Source: Betaproteobacteria bacterium HGW-Betaproteobacteria-22 (GTDB lineage Bacteria; Pseudomonadota; Gammaproteobacteria; Burkholderiales; Methylophilaceae). From it: 64,000 bases of DNA. A model generated the notes under the pieces. That model did not search any database. It had not been told where the DNA came from and was given only the letters and a program-made list of their open reading frames with translations. A program made the position numbers and the translations under genes. The stretch covers positions 1 through 64,000 of the forward strand of contig PHCJ01000012.1 of assembly GCA_002842285.1 (NCBI GenBank), written 5' to 3'. Of the stretch, positions 38,664 to 46,778 are shown piece after piece (the stretch's first letter is position 1; every line of letters starts with the position of its first letter).

Positions 38664-38731
38664 AGCTAAAACGTAACTTTAATGCAACATATGGTAAAAC
38701 CTTAACCGTTTTTTACCCCTTGCTAACGCAC

Positions 38732-38824
38732 CTGTGATGTAAGAAAAATTGGAGAGTTCAGCGAAGACTGTCTGAGGGCTTAAGCCCGAGTTCCGCAGCT
38801 GACAAATTTTTTGAAGCATCACAG
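38732..38824. repeat. Nested palindromic element
   Basis: Outer arms CTGTGATG (38732-38739) and CATCACAG (38817-38824) enclose AAAAATT/AATTTTTT and TTCAGC/GCTGA pairs and a central 12-base palindrome GGGCTTAAGCCC. Together they could fold most of the 93 bases into one long hairpin. It lies between the convergent methyltransferase and rluB genes. Confidence 0.65.
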
Positions 38825-38856
38825 AAAATAAGCCGCAGAGGGTAGCCTTTTCTTTG

Positions 38857-38890
38857 GTTTCTTTCTTTTGGCTAAGCAAAAGAAAGAAAC
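38857..38890. terminator. Perfect 14-bp hairpin between convergent genes
   Basis: GTTTCTTTCTTTTG pairs exactly with CAAAAGAAAGAAAC around the loop GCTAAG. The structure lies 33 bases beyond the rluB stop and about 190 bases beyond the methyltransferase stop. No T-run follows on either strand, so it is not a textbook intrinsic terminator, but its position suits a bidirectional 3' end. Confidence 0.55.
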
Positions 38891-38922
38891 TTGCAAGTCG
38901 CGCGAGAGCGACTACTTATCAG

Positions 38923-40044
38923 CTAACCCCGCCCGCGATTTCTGTCACTCTTCTTCTGCATTTGCGGCGCACTCAGATCACTGGTTTGACGTACACGACG
39001 ATTGGCCGGTTTTCTTGGTGCTGGCTTCTTGGCTGACGGGCCGCGCGCAGCATCTGATTTACCGCGATAGCCTTTAGCCTCACCTGCGGCAGCATCACGT
39101 GGCGGCCTGTCTAAAGCACTGATACGCTGTTTACGTACTTTTGGCGTGAATACAGCGGTAGATTTATCTTTCTCGCGTTGCGAGAGCTGTCTTAACGGCG
39201 CATTTGGCACCGGCAAACCTGCCCATTCCAGCAAACCGACGACTTCTTTTTGCTCAAGTTTTAGCATTTGGCCGCGCTTCACGCGTGGCGGCAAATTCAC
39301 TGGTCCAAAACGCACACGCATCAAGCGGCTGACCGGCAGTTGGAACGCCTCAAATAAGCGGCGCACTTCGCGGTTACGGCCTTCACGCAAAATCACCTGA
39401 TACCAATGATTTGCGCCTTCTCCTCCTTGCGGAATGATGGAATCAAAGTTGGCTGGGCCATCTTCCAGCTCAATACCTTCTTTAAGTTGCACCATCTGGC
39501 CTTCTGTCAGCTCACCAAAAATGCGCACGGCATACTCACGCTCCACTTCATAACGCGGATGCATAAAATGGTTAGCCAACTCGCCTGATGTGGTAAATAT
39601 GAGCAAACCGCTGGTATTCATATCCAAACGGCCAATCGCAATCCATTTGCCATGTTTCACTTTGGGTAATTTATCAAACACGCTGGCACGACCTTCCGGG
39701 TCGTCCTGACTGACAATCTCGCCCTCCGGCTTGTGATAGATCAGCACTTGCGGCAGTTCGGCATCAAAAGGCAATCGCAGCGGACGGCTATCCAGACGCA
39801 CCACATCATGCTCGGTAACGCCCTGGCCTACAGTAGCAATTTGGCCATTGACTGTCACGCGCCCGCTGGCGATGAGTGCCTCCATATCGCGGCGTGAGCC
39901 TAAACCGGCTAGCGCCAGCAGTTTATGCAGACGCTGCATTGGCGCTGTGGGCGCATCCGGACTGGCTGCTAACGGTGTAAAGTTGGTGCTGGGTCTGCGT
40001 ACGGGACGTTGTGGATCGCGCTGGGTTTTGAATGGACGTGCCAT
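38923..40044 (-). CDS. rluB: 23S rRNA pseudouridine synthase (RluB type)
   Basis: RluB converts U2605 of 23S rRNA to pseudouridine. The 373-residue protein has a disordered N-terminus, an S4 RNA-binding domain (RLHKLLALAGLGSRRDMEALIASGRVTVNG), and the catalytic IGRLDMNTSGLLIFTTSGELA with the essential Asp. The EGRNREVRRLFEAF motif is also conserved. A basic tail of about 80 residues ends PRKPANRRVRQTSDL...KSDRNRGRG. It lies behind scpB as in many bacteria, though here 328 bases of repeat DNA separate them. Confidence 0.92.
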   Translation of the reverse strand: MARPFKTQRDPQRPVRRPSTNFTPLAASPDAPTAPMQRLHKLLALAGLGSRRDMEALIASGRVTVNGQIATVGQGVTEHDVVRLDSRPLRLPFDAELPQVLIYHKPEGEIVSQDDPEGRASVFDKLPKVKHGKWIAIGRLDMNTSGLLIFTTSGELANHFMHPRYEVEREYAVRIFGELTEGQMVQLKEGIELEDGPANFDSIIPQGGEGANHWYQVILREGRNREVRRLFEAFQLPVSRLMRVRFGPVNLPPRVKRGQMLKLEQKEVVGLLEWAGLPVPNAPLRQLSQREKDKSTAVFTPKVRKQRISALDRPPRDAAAGEAKGYRGKSDAARGPSAKKPAPRKPANRRVRQTSDLSAPQMQKKSDRNRGRG

Positions 40045-40372
40045 GATATTTCACTAATTTATTATATTATGTGCATTTTACCGCATAAGACTTCAAAAAC
40101 ATTTTTTAGCCGCCAATACACGCAGATAAACACGGATAAGATCAAACTAATGGCTATGATTAAGGCTCGATGCAGACTGGAATTGCGTGTATTGATTTAG
40201 ATTTTATCTGTGTGCATCAGTGTTTCGCGCGATCACGTGGTGGCTTTAGCCCCTTAGTGGATCGGTGATGACCTTTTACACTTTGCTTGCCAGTTTACTG
40301 GCTTAGCAAATTGGGAGAGCCAAGTACTGGCTTACGGTTACATTTGTGGCTAACTCTAGCTTTTTAGCTCTC
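40045..40372. other. Intergenic region rluB/scpB, mostly second repeat family
   Basis: The 328 bases contain no gene. Most of them belong to copy 2 of the second dispersed repeat (40119-40353). Confidence 0.7.
40119..40353 (+). repeat. Second dispersed repeat family, copy 2
   Basis: This 235-base stretch has, in order, CACGCAGATAAACACGGAT, TTATCTGTGTGCATCAGTGT, CCCCTTAGTGGATCGG, TGATGACC and CGGTTACATTTGTGGCTAA. The same blocks occur in copy 1 (25242-25412) in inverted orientation. Copy 2 holds about 50 extra bases between TGATGACC and CGGTTACAT. Confidence 0.75.
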
Positions 40373-40921
40373 CTACGAAATTTCACCCTGCACGAAATCT
40401 TCCATCACTGGCAAGTCTGCTAATGAGCGCAGATTAAAATCATCCAAGAAATGTTTTGTGGTGGCGTAAAGGGAAGGCCGTCCGGGCACCTCGCGCTGAC
40501 CGACTACATCAATCCAGTCACGCTCCTGTAACTGACGCATCACGTTCGGGTTAACCGTCACGCCGCGAATTTCTTCAATGTCGCCGCGCGTTACCGGTTG
40601 GCGGTAGGCAATAATCGCCAGCGTTTCCATCACCGCACGTGAATATCTGGCTTGCCGTTCAGGATTAAGACGCGCCAGGTAATCGGCATATTCCTCACGG
40701 GCCTGAAAGCGGTAGCCAGATGCCACCTGCACCAGCTCCATGGTGCGCTGCGACCAATCCTGCTTTAACTCATCCAGCAGCATGCGCAAAGTTGCGCGCT
40801 CCATACGCCCAGCAAATAACCGCAGCAGATCATCTAAAGACAAGGGCTCATGCGAGGTTAGCAAGGCAGCCTCTAATATATTCTTTAATTCAGCAGCGTT
40901 AACGACTTCAGTCATGTCCAT
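40373..40921 (-). CDS. scpB: Segregation and condensation protein B
   Basis: ScpB is a kleisin-associated winged-helix protein of the SMC condensin that organises the chromosome. The 182-residue chain has the conserved VMETLAIIAYRQPVTRGDIEEIRGV.VN and the C-terminal GRPSLYATTKHFLDDFNL. It overlaps scpA by 14 bases, so the two partners are made together. The smc gene is not in the window. Confidence 0.95.
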   Translation of the reverse strand: MDMTEVVNAAELKNILEAALLTSHEPLSLDDLLRLFAGRMERATLRMLLDELKQDWSQRTMELVQVASGYRFQAREEYADYLARLNPERQARYSRAVMETLAIIAYRQPVTRGDIEEIRGVTVNPNVMRQLQERDWIDVVGQREVPGRPSLYATTKHFLDDFNLRSLADLPVMEDFVQGEIS

Positions 40922-41705
40922 GATTTGAATCTAAAGCTATCTGTACATAAATAGGTGAAAAAGCCTCTTGCTGTGTGATGCGCAGCAAGCCTTCGCGCGC
41001 CAGTTCAAGAATCGCTAAAAAACATACCACCAGCTTGGGAATCCCATCGTTAACCACATCGAACAACTGGGTAAATTCCACGAACTTATCCGTTTTTAAA
41101 CGGCGCAGGATAATGCTCATGTGCTCGCGCACAGACAACTCGGCACGTCCGATTTTATGATGTTTGAAATGACTGGCGCGTTTAAGCACATTGCGCCACG
41201 CCTCGGTCAAATCATCCAGCGTGACTCCGGGCGGCTTTACCTGGCTGATGTGCTGATAATACGCGCTCGCCACGCTGATGCCATCCCCCACTTTGGGCAT
41301 ATCATCCAGACGCTGCGCGACAAGTTTGATGGCCTCATACTCCATCAACCGGCGCACTAATTCTGCGCGTGGGTCATCTTCTTCTGCGATTTCAGCGGGT
41401 TTTGGCAACAGCATGCGTGATTTAATTTCAATCAGCATGGCAGACATCAGCAGATAATCACCTGCCAATTCCAGTTTTATCGCACGCATCTTCTCCACAT
41501 ACTGCATATATTGGCGCGTTAAATCGGCCATGGGAATATCGAGAATGTCTAAATTGTGCTTACGAATAAGATACAGCAGTAAATCGAGCGGACCTTCAAA
41601 GGCTTCCAAGTACACTTCCAATGCATCGGGCGGGATGTACAGATCTTTGGGAAGCGCTGTAAACTCCTCGCCCTTTATTTTTGCATTGAGTGGGGTTTCT
41701 ATCAC
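40908..41705 (-). CDS. scpA: Segregation and condensation protein A (kleisin)
   Basis: ScpA bridges the SMC heads in bacterial condensin. From the GTG at 41705 the product has 265 residues with the kleisin N-terminus LEAFEGPLDLLLYLIRKHNLDILDIPMADLTRQYMQY and the C-terminal winged helix VTFLAILEL-type stretch (VVCFLAILELAREGLLRITQQ). The GTG is preferred because AGG lies 6 bases upstream and because the open frame beyond it (to a TTG at 41762) runs into a mobile-element-like sequence at 41720-41860. If that element was inserted, it replaced the native promoter region. Confidence 0.92.
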   Translation of the reverse strand: MIETPLNAKIKGEEFTALPKDLYIPPDALEVYLEAFEGPLDLLLYLIRKHNLDILDIPMADLTRQYMQYVEKMRAIKLELAGDYLLMSAMLIEIKSRMLLPKPAEIAEEDDPRAELVRRLMEYEAIKLVAQRLDDMPKVGDGISVASAYYQHISQVKPPGVTLDDLTEAWRNVLKRASHFKHHKIGRAELSVREHMSIILRRLKTDKFVEFTQLFDVVNDGIPKLVVCFLAILELAREGLLRITQQEAFSPIYVQIALDSNHGHD

Positions 41706-41719
41706 AATAACACCTAACT

Positions 41720-41860
41720 GAGACCTTTGTACAAATTGACAAGTGCATTGAAGATAAGGCAAAAATTGACGAAAGACCGGAATTTATGCGCTATAAATGA
41801 GGATTTTGAGTCAATTTTTAACACTATATTCACAAGCGCAGCCGTTTGTACAAAGGTCTC
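41720..41860. mobile_element. 141-bp MITE-like element with perfect 16-bp inverted ends
   Basis: GAGACCTTTGTACAAA at 41720-41735 is matched exactly by TTTGTACAAAGGTCTC at 41845-41860. The 109-base interior has no complete gene. GAGACC-type ends are found in IS5-related insertion sequences, so an internally deleted derivative is likely, but this is from general knowledge. No clear target duplication is visible. The element occupies almost the whole gap between trpS and scpA, and its last base is the G of the trpS stop codon TAG. Confidence 0.8.
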
Positions 41861-43062
41861 TAGCTGTAATTCAAGCCCATGGCATCACGCACATCACGCA
41901 TGGTTTCACGTGCCAGCTTGCGGGCTTTCTCACAGCCTTCTGCAACGATGTTTTTCACCAAGGTCGGATCCTCTGCATACTGCGCAGCACGCTCCTGAAT
42001 CGGTTTCAACTCTTTCAGCACACCCTCAATCACGGGGCCCTTGCACTCGATACAGCCAATGGTTGCACCCTTGCAGCCAGCCTGCACCCAGTTGCGGGTA
42101 GATTCATCCGAGTAAATCTCGTGCAATTGCCATACCGGACACTTGGCCGGGTCACCCGGGTCGGTACGGCGGATACGCGCAGGGTCGGTTGGCATGGTCT
42201 TGATTTTCTTGGCCACGGTATCGACATCTTCGCGCAGTGAAATGGTGTTGTTGTAAGATTTAGACATCTTCTGGCCATCCAAGCCTGGCATCTTAGAGGC
42301 CGGGGTCAGCTTGTATTCCGGCTCGACCAGAATAATCTTGCCGCCGCCTTCCAGATAGCCAAGCAGACGTTCTTTGTCGCCCATGCTCATGCCTTGCTGT
42401 TCCTGAATCATGGCACGTGCGGTTTCCAGCGCTTCTTCATCGCCGCTTTGCTGGTAAGCAGTCCGCAACTCTTCATAAAGTGCGCCGCGTTTGCTGCCTA
42501 ATTTCTTAATTGCGGCTTCGGCTTTTTCTTCAAAGCCTTTTTCTTTGCCGTAAATGTGGTTGAAGCGACGTGCGATTTCACGCGTGAATTCAATATGCGG
42601 AATCTGGTCCTCGCCTACCGGCACTTGGGTTGCTTTATAAATCAGGATATCCGCACTTTGTAGCAGTGGATAGCCTAGGAAACCGTAGGTGGACAAATCT
42701 TTACTGCTTAATTTTTCTTGCTGGTCTTTATAGGTGGGCACGCGCTCCAGCCAGCTCAGCGGTGTAATCATGGAAAGTAATGTGTGCAACTCTGCGTGTT
42801 CCGGCACGCGGGACTGGATGAAAATCGTGGCATTGGCAGGGTCAACCCCTGCCGCCAGCCAGTCAATTACCATTTCCCAAACGCTTTCTTCGATCACTTC
42901 TGGTGTATCGTAATGGGTCGTCAGCGCATGCCAGTCGGCCACAAAGAACAGGCATTCATGCTCATGCTGCAAGCGTATCCAATTCTTGAGTACGCCGTTG
43001 TAATGCCCCAAGTGCAGGTTACCTGTAGGGCGCATGCCCGATAAAACGCGTTCTATTGCCAT
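41860..43062 (-). CDS. trpS: Tryptophan-tRNA ligase
   Basis: TrpS charges tRNA-Trp. The 400-residue protein has the class I motifs GNLHLGHY (residues 14-21) and KMSKS (265-269). It is the long form with an extra region (about 174-240) and a four-cysteine pattern C308-x21-C330-x6-C337-x2-C340, which resembles the [4Fe-4S] site of Thermotoga TrpRS. The ATG at 43062 is used because MAIERVLSGMRPTGN is the family start; the frame opens at 43140. The C-terminus MRDVRDAMGLNYS is complete, although the stop codon touches the 141-bp element. Confidence 0.96.
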   Translation of the reverse strand: MAIERVLSGMRPTGNLHLGHYNGVLKNWIRLQHEHECLFFVADWHALTTHYDTPEVIEESVWEMVIDWLAAGVDPANATIFIQSRVPEHAELHTLLSMITPLSWLERVPTYKDQQEKLSSKDLSTYGFLGYPLLQSADILIYKATQVPVGEDQIPHIEFTREIARRFNHIYGKEKGFEEKAEAAIKKLGSKRGALYEELRTAYQQSGDEEALETARAMIQEQQGMSMGDKERLLGYLEGGGKIILVEPEYKLTPASKMPGLDGQKMSKSYNNTISLREDVDTVAKKIKTMPTDPARIRRTDPGDPAKCPVWQLHEIYSDESTRNWVQAGCKGATIGCIECKGPVIEGVLKELKPIQERAAQYAEDPTLVKNIVAEGCEKARKLARETMRDVRDAMGLNYS

Positions 43063-43167
43063 GTTAAAAATAACCTTAAAAAAACTTAAATTAAATATTG
43101 ACGCATTATAACAAGTTGACACCTTTACACGAAACAGCAACCGTTGATAGCGTGAGTGGGGCTCAAA

Positions 43168-43803
43168 TCAGATCAAATTGCTTATTAGGCCATACACCAG
43201 GCCAATCAATGGCATGAGAATTTTACCCAGCACCCCTGTAAACAACAGTATGATTAAAATAATAAATCCATAGCGCTCCAACTGAGAGAATGGCCGTGCC
43301 AAATGCATAGGCAGCAGGCTCACTGCAATGCGTCCACCATCAAGAGGCGGCAACGGCAGCAAATTTAACACCATCAGCACGATATTTATCCCTATCCCTG
43401 CTTTACCCATTAAAGACAAAGGCACAGCAATCGCCTCAGGCATGCCGGCAGCTAATTTAATGACCATAACCCAGAATATCGCCATCAAAAAGTTTGAAGC
43501 AGGGCCTGCAGCGGCAACCCAAAGCATATCTCGCTTGGGGTTGCGTAAGCGCGCAAAGTTAACAGGTACAGGCTTGGCCCAGCCAAATAAGATACCCCCG
43601 ATCATAATCGTTAATGCAGGCAGCAAAATTGTACCGAATGGATCGATATGCTTGATTGGGTTTAAAGTAATGCGCCCTGCATGATGCGCTGTCATGTCGC
43701 CAAAGTATCTGGCAGCATAACCATGTGCGGCTTCATGCACGGTAATTGCAAAAATAACCGGTAACGCATAAATAACTATTTTCTGTATCAGTGACAATTC
43801 CAT
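43168..43803 (-). CDS. Site-2 protease family membrane metalloprotease (M50)
   Basis: The 211-residue membrane protein has the zinc motif HEAAHG (H23, E24, H27) in the first membrane helix and the second motif LLPLPPLDGGRI near residue 143. About five helices are visible and no PDZ domain, so it is the short YwhC-like type and not RseP. Such proteases cut membrane-bound proteins inside the bilayer; the substrate is unknown. It is part of the rnm-yciO-M50-trpS-scpAB series on the minus strand. Confidence 0.9.
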   Translation of the reverse strand: MELSLIQKIVIYALPVIFAITVHEAAHGYAARYFGDMTAHHAGRITLNPIKHIDPFGTILLPALTIMIGGILFGWAKPVPVNFARLRNPKRDMLWVAAAGPASNFLMAIFWVMVIKLAAGMPEAIAVPLSLMGKAGIGINIVLMVLNLLPLPPLDGGRIAVSLLPMHLARPFSQLERYGFIILIILLFTGVLGKILMPLIGLVYGLISNLI

Positions 43804-43832
43804 AAACTACTCTAAAAATAATAATGATTTGA

Positions 43833-44456
43833 TTAAAGATCAAAAGGCGCCAAATCGCCCAAGCCCTCTCGAATAAGTGTTGGCGTGTCACCCGTTAGAT
43901 TAATCACCGAAGTTGCACCAGGCACGCAATGACCCGCATCAATCACCAGGTCCACCTGATGCTCCAAACGGTCGCGAATTTCCCATGCCTCGCTTAACAC
44001 GGTATCTTCCTCAGGAAAATGCAGCGTCATACTGAGTAATGGCGCATCTATCGCCTCCAGAATAGCCTGCACAATATTATGCGCCGGAACACGTATACCG
44101 ATTGTACTGCGTTTGGGGTGCTGCAATTTGCGCGGCACTTCACGTGTTGCGTTTAAAATAAAAGTGTAGGCACCCGGGGTGTTGGCTTTCAGCAGGCGAA
44201 ATTGGCTGTTGGTCACAATAGCGTAATTCCCCAACTCACTTAAATTACGACAGAGCAAAGTAAACAAATGCTTATCATCCACATTGCGGATTTGACGAAT
44301 ACGTGCTTGCGCGTCCGCATTCCCCAGCATACAGCCCAAGGCATATCCAGAATCAGTTGGATAGGCAATCACACCACCTTTGTGCAGGATTTCTGCTACC
44401 TGTGCAATTAAACGCGGCTGCGGATTATCCAGATGAATATTAAAATACTGTGACAT
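43833..44456 (-). CDS. yciO: YciO-like protein of the YrdC/Sua5 family
   Basis: The 207-residue protein has the YrdC fold with KGGVIAYPTDSGYALGCMLGN at the start and STIGIRVPAHNIVQAIL in the middle. True TsaC/Sua5 enzymes make threonylcarbamoyl-AMP for tRNA t6A; YciO relatives have weak or uncertain activity of this type. The ATG at 44456 follows AAAGGA by 5 bases, which rules out the longer frame to 44519. It starts 8 bases after rnm, an order also known in E. coli (yciV-yciO). Confidence 0.88.
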   Translation of the reverse strand: MSQYFNIHLDNPQPRLIAQVAEILHKGGVIAYPTDSGYALGCMLGNADAQARIRQIRNVDDKHLFTLLCRNLSELGNYAIVTNSQFRLLKANTPGAYTFILNATREVPRKLQHPKRSTIGIRVPAHNIVQAILEAIDAPLLSMTLHFPEEDTVLSEAWEIRDRLEHQVDLVIDAGHCVPGATSVINLTGDTPTLIREGLGDLAPFDL

Positions 44457-44464
44457 ATCGTCCT

Positions 44465-45313
44465 TTAATTCATGAACATTTCGCTCATTTGTGGCCAATC
44501 CCGCCAAACAGGCACACAATTGCCCGGCAGCGCAGGCAAGCGTCCCATCTCCATAAAACTAATGCCCTTGCCGTGATAATCAGAGCCTTGCGATGCCTTC
44601 AAACCAAAGAGCTGGGCATATTTTGCGTACTCAACAAACTGCGGCGGGGTGTGGCTACCCGTCACCACTTCAATGGCCGTACCGCCCAACGCCCTAAACT
44701 CTTCCAACAATAGCAACATATTGGTACGACGTATATCGTAACGCCCCGGATGTGCCAGCACAGCCTCGCCACCACTGTTGACGATCATCCTCACCGCCGA
44801 CTCCAGGTTCATCCATTGATGATCTACAAAACCCGGCTTGCCTTTCACCAAGTATTTCTTAAATACCGATTTAGTGTCTTTGGCAAACTGCCGCTCTACC
44901 AGAAAGCGCGCAAAATGCATACGCGTGAGAATGCTTTTTCCGGCGTTGAAAGAAGCGGCCTCGAAACTACCATGAATACCTGCTTTTTCTAGCCCTAGGG
45001 CCATGAGTTTAGCCCGCTCAAACCGACTTTGCTTCACAGCATGCAAGCCATTTTTTAGTGCTTCATTTTCAGGATCAATATTTAAGCCAACAATATGCAA
45101 GGTGCGTTTTTTCCAGGTGACTGAAATTTCTACGCCATTGACCAGCTGAATGCCGTGCAGCTTTGCTGCCAGACTCGCTTCGGCCAAACCATCCACATCA
45201 TCATGATCGGTCAAAGCCAACACCCGCACACCGTGCGCTGCCGCATGCGCCACCAACTCTGCTGGTGAGAGTAGCCCATCAGAGATATTAGAGTGAGAGT
45301 GCAAATCTATCAT
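44465..45313 (-). CDS. rnm: PHP-domain phosphoesterase, RNase AM/YciV type
   Basis: The 282-residue protein has the polymerase-and-histidinol-phosphatase metal motifs DLHSHSNISDG (H5, H7), LTDHDDVDG, the His in VLAHPGRYD and GSDYHGKG near the end. The E. coli relative YciV is RNase AM, which matures 5' ends of rRNA, and also removes phosphate from 3',5'-bisphosphate nucleotides. Which activity dominates here cannot be read from sequence. The ATG at 45313 starts the first motif; the frame is open to 45367. Confidence 0.87.
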   Translation of the reverse strand: MIDLHSHSNISDGLLSPAELVAHAAAHGVRVLALTDHDDVDGLAEASLAAKLHGIQLVNGVEISVTWKKRTLHIVGLNIDPENEALKNGLHAVKQSRFERAKLMALGLEKAGIHGSFEAASFNAGKSILTRMHFARFLVERQFAKDTKSVFKKYLVKGKPGFVDHQWMNLESAVRMIVNSGGEAVLAHPGRYDIRRTNMLLLLEEFRALGGTAIEVVTGSHTPPQFVEYAKYAQLFGLKASQGSDYHGKGISFMEMGRLPALPGNCVPVWRDWPQMSEMFMN

Positions 45314-45615
45314 GAATCGCTTGAAATTATGCCTTGCGGCTAGTTGACTATCATAGCAAAATAGCACATTAGGCTAAAGCATTGTTTTTAAGAAAACGTA
45401 GGGGTGAGCAAACAAAATGAAGCGTAACTGTACTGGTATTGATCATGCCGCAATCAAAAAAACCTCGACTCGAAACGACTCACCCGCACAGACATGCATG
45501 AAACATTTCCTTCAGCCTACTCAGATACGCGCAACTGGTCCATTCTAACCAATGCTGATTACCCAATGCAGAACTTACTTTTTCCCAATTTTACAGAGTC
45601 ACTATTGAAGTCACT
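45314..45615. other. Divergent intergenic region rnm/yciB
   Basis: These 302 bases hold the start regions of both genes. A short plus-strand frame from 45418 (MKRNCTGIDHAAIKK...) recalls the start of IS110-type transposases only loosely and stops within 45 codons. AGTCACTAT is directly repeated just before the yciB start. Nothing else was recognised. Confidence 0.5.
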
Positions 45616-46167
45616 ATGAAATTTCTATTTGATTTATTTCCCGTTATTTTATTTTTTATCGCCTTTAAATTTTTTGGCATATTCACAGCCACGGCAGTTG
45701 CCATTATCGCCACGCTGGCTCAAATTGCTTACGTAAAAATCCGCCATGGTGTCGTTGAAAAAATGTTGCTGCTGAGCGGCGTTATCATAACGGTATTTGG
45801 CGGCGCCACGCTGTTACTGAAAGACCCGGCTTTTATTCAATGGAAACCCAGCATTCTCTACTGGCTTTTTGCTTTAGGCCTATTTGCCGCACAGTTTTTA
45901 TTTAATAAAAATCCGATACGCGCCATGATGGAAAAGCAAATCCAGTTGCCTGATACTGTCTGGTCTAAGCTCAATCTGGCTTGGGCACTATTATTTTTGA
46001 CGCTTGGATTTTTAAATCTTTATGTGGCGTTTCACTATTCGCAGGACGCTTGGGTAAATTTCAAGCTATTTGGGATTACTGGCATTATGTTTGGGTTTAT
46101 CATCATACAAACCATTTTTATCAGCAAATACTTGCCCAAAGAAGATAACAAGGGAGACACCGAATAA
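45616..46167 (+). CDS. yciB: Inner membrane-spanning protein YciB (septation protein A family)
   Basis: The 183-residue protein has five membrane helices and the family start [59 protein letters not shown] is also characteristic. YciB affects cell-envelope synthesis and division in enterics. It heads a tight run yciB-yciI-bolA-ppiC; the stop overlaps the yciI start (TAATG). Confidence 0.94.
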   Translation: MKFLFDLFPVILFFIAFKFFGIFTATAVAIIATLAQIAYVKIRHGVVEKMLLLSGVIITVFGGATLLLKDPAFIQWKPSILYWLFALGLFAAQFLFNKNPIRAMMEKQIQLPDTVWSKLNLAWALLFLTLGFLNLYVAFHYSQDAWVNFKLFGITGIMFGFIIIQTIFISKYLPKEDNKGDTE

Positions 46168-46466
46168 TGTGGTACGCCATCATGGCAGAAGACACTGCCA
46201 ACAGCCTGGAAAAACGCCAGAATGCCAGGCCGGCACACCTTGACCGATTAAACGCATTGCAACATGCCGGCCGCTTGTTACTGGCAGGACCATTTCCTGC
46301 CATTGACAGCACAGATCCAGGGGCTGCAGGCTATAGCGGCAGCCTGATTATTGCGGAATTCGCCAACCTGGAAGATGCAACAGCATGGGCAAATGACGAC
46401 CCATTTGTCACCGCAGGCGTGTACCAAAAGGTAACCGTGAAACCTTTTAGAAAAACGCTACCCTAA
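46167..46466 (+). CDS. yciI: YciI-family protein
   Basis: The 99-residue protein is a small alpha-beta barrel protein of the YciI family, with the conserved His in RPAHLDRLN, the GPFPAIDS stretch and [20 protein letters not shown] at the end. The function is unknown; an enzymatic role has been proposed because of a conserved His-Asp pair. It overlaps yciB and bolA by one base each, so all three are coupled. Confidence 0.9.
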   Translation: MWYAIMAEDTANSLEKRQNARPAHLDRLNALQHAGRLLLAGPFPAIDSTDPGAAGYSGSLIIAEFANLEDATAWANDDPFVTAGVYQKVTVKPFRKTLP

Positions 46467-46729
46467 TGCAGATGCAACAGGAAATTATCAAGCGCCTGCA
46501 ATTTTTGGCGCCTATCAAACTGAATTTGATTGACGAAAGCGCTCAGCATGCAGGGCACAGGGACAACAACGGTGGAAGCCATTTTAAACTTGAGATCGTA
46601 AGCTCGCATTTTTGTGGAAAATCGCAGATAATGCGGCATCGCCTTATATATCAATCACTCAGCGACTTAATGCCACACAAGCTTCACGCACTCAGTATTG
46701 TTGCCATTGCAGAGGACGAGTTACGCTAG
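46466..46729 (+). CDS. BolA-family protein
   Basis: The 87-residue protein has the BolA fold: an N-terminal helix, the segment LNLIDESAQHAGH, then SHFKLEIVSSHFCGKSQIMRHRLIYQSL and LMPHKLHALSIVA, with the conserved HALS motif. BolA-type proteins pair with monothiol glutaredoxins in iron-sulfur handling or act on morphology genes. It follows yciI with a TAATG overlap and precedes ppiC, a common order in Betaproteobacteria. Confidence 0.92.
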   Translation: MQMQQEIIKRLQFLAPIKLNLIDESAQHAGHRDNNGGSHFKLEIVSSHFCGKSQIMRHRLIYQSLSDLMPHKLHALSIVAIAEDELR

Positions 46730-46778
46730 GTTGGTTCTTTAAACTTATTTTCACTTACTACACACCAAGGATGTTGAA

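Noticed and set aside
45418-45550. Possible transposase start (MKRNCTGIDHAAIKK) before yciB
   Set aside because: Similarity to IS110-type starts is only a few residues, no RuvC-like Asp motif follows and the frame stops within 45 codons.
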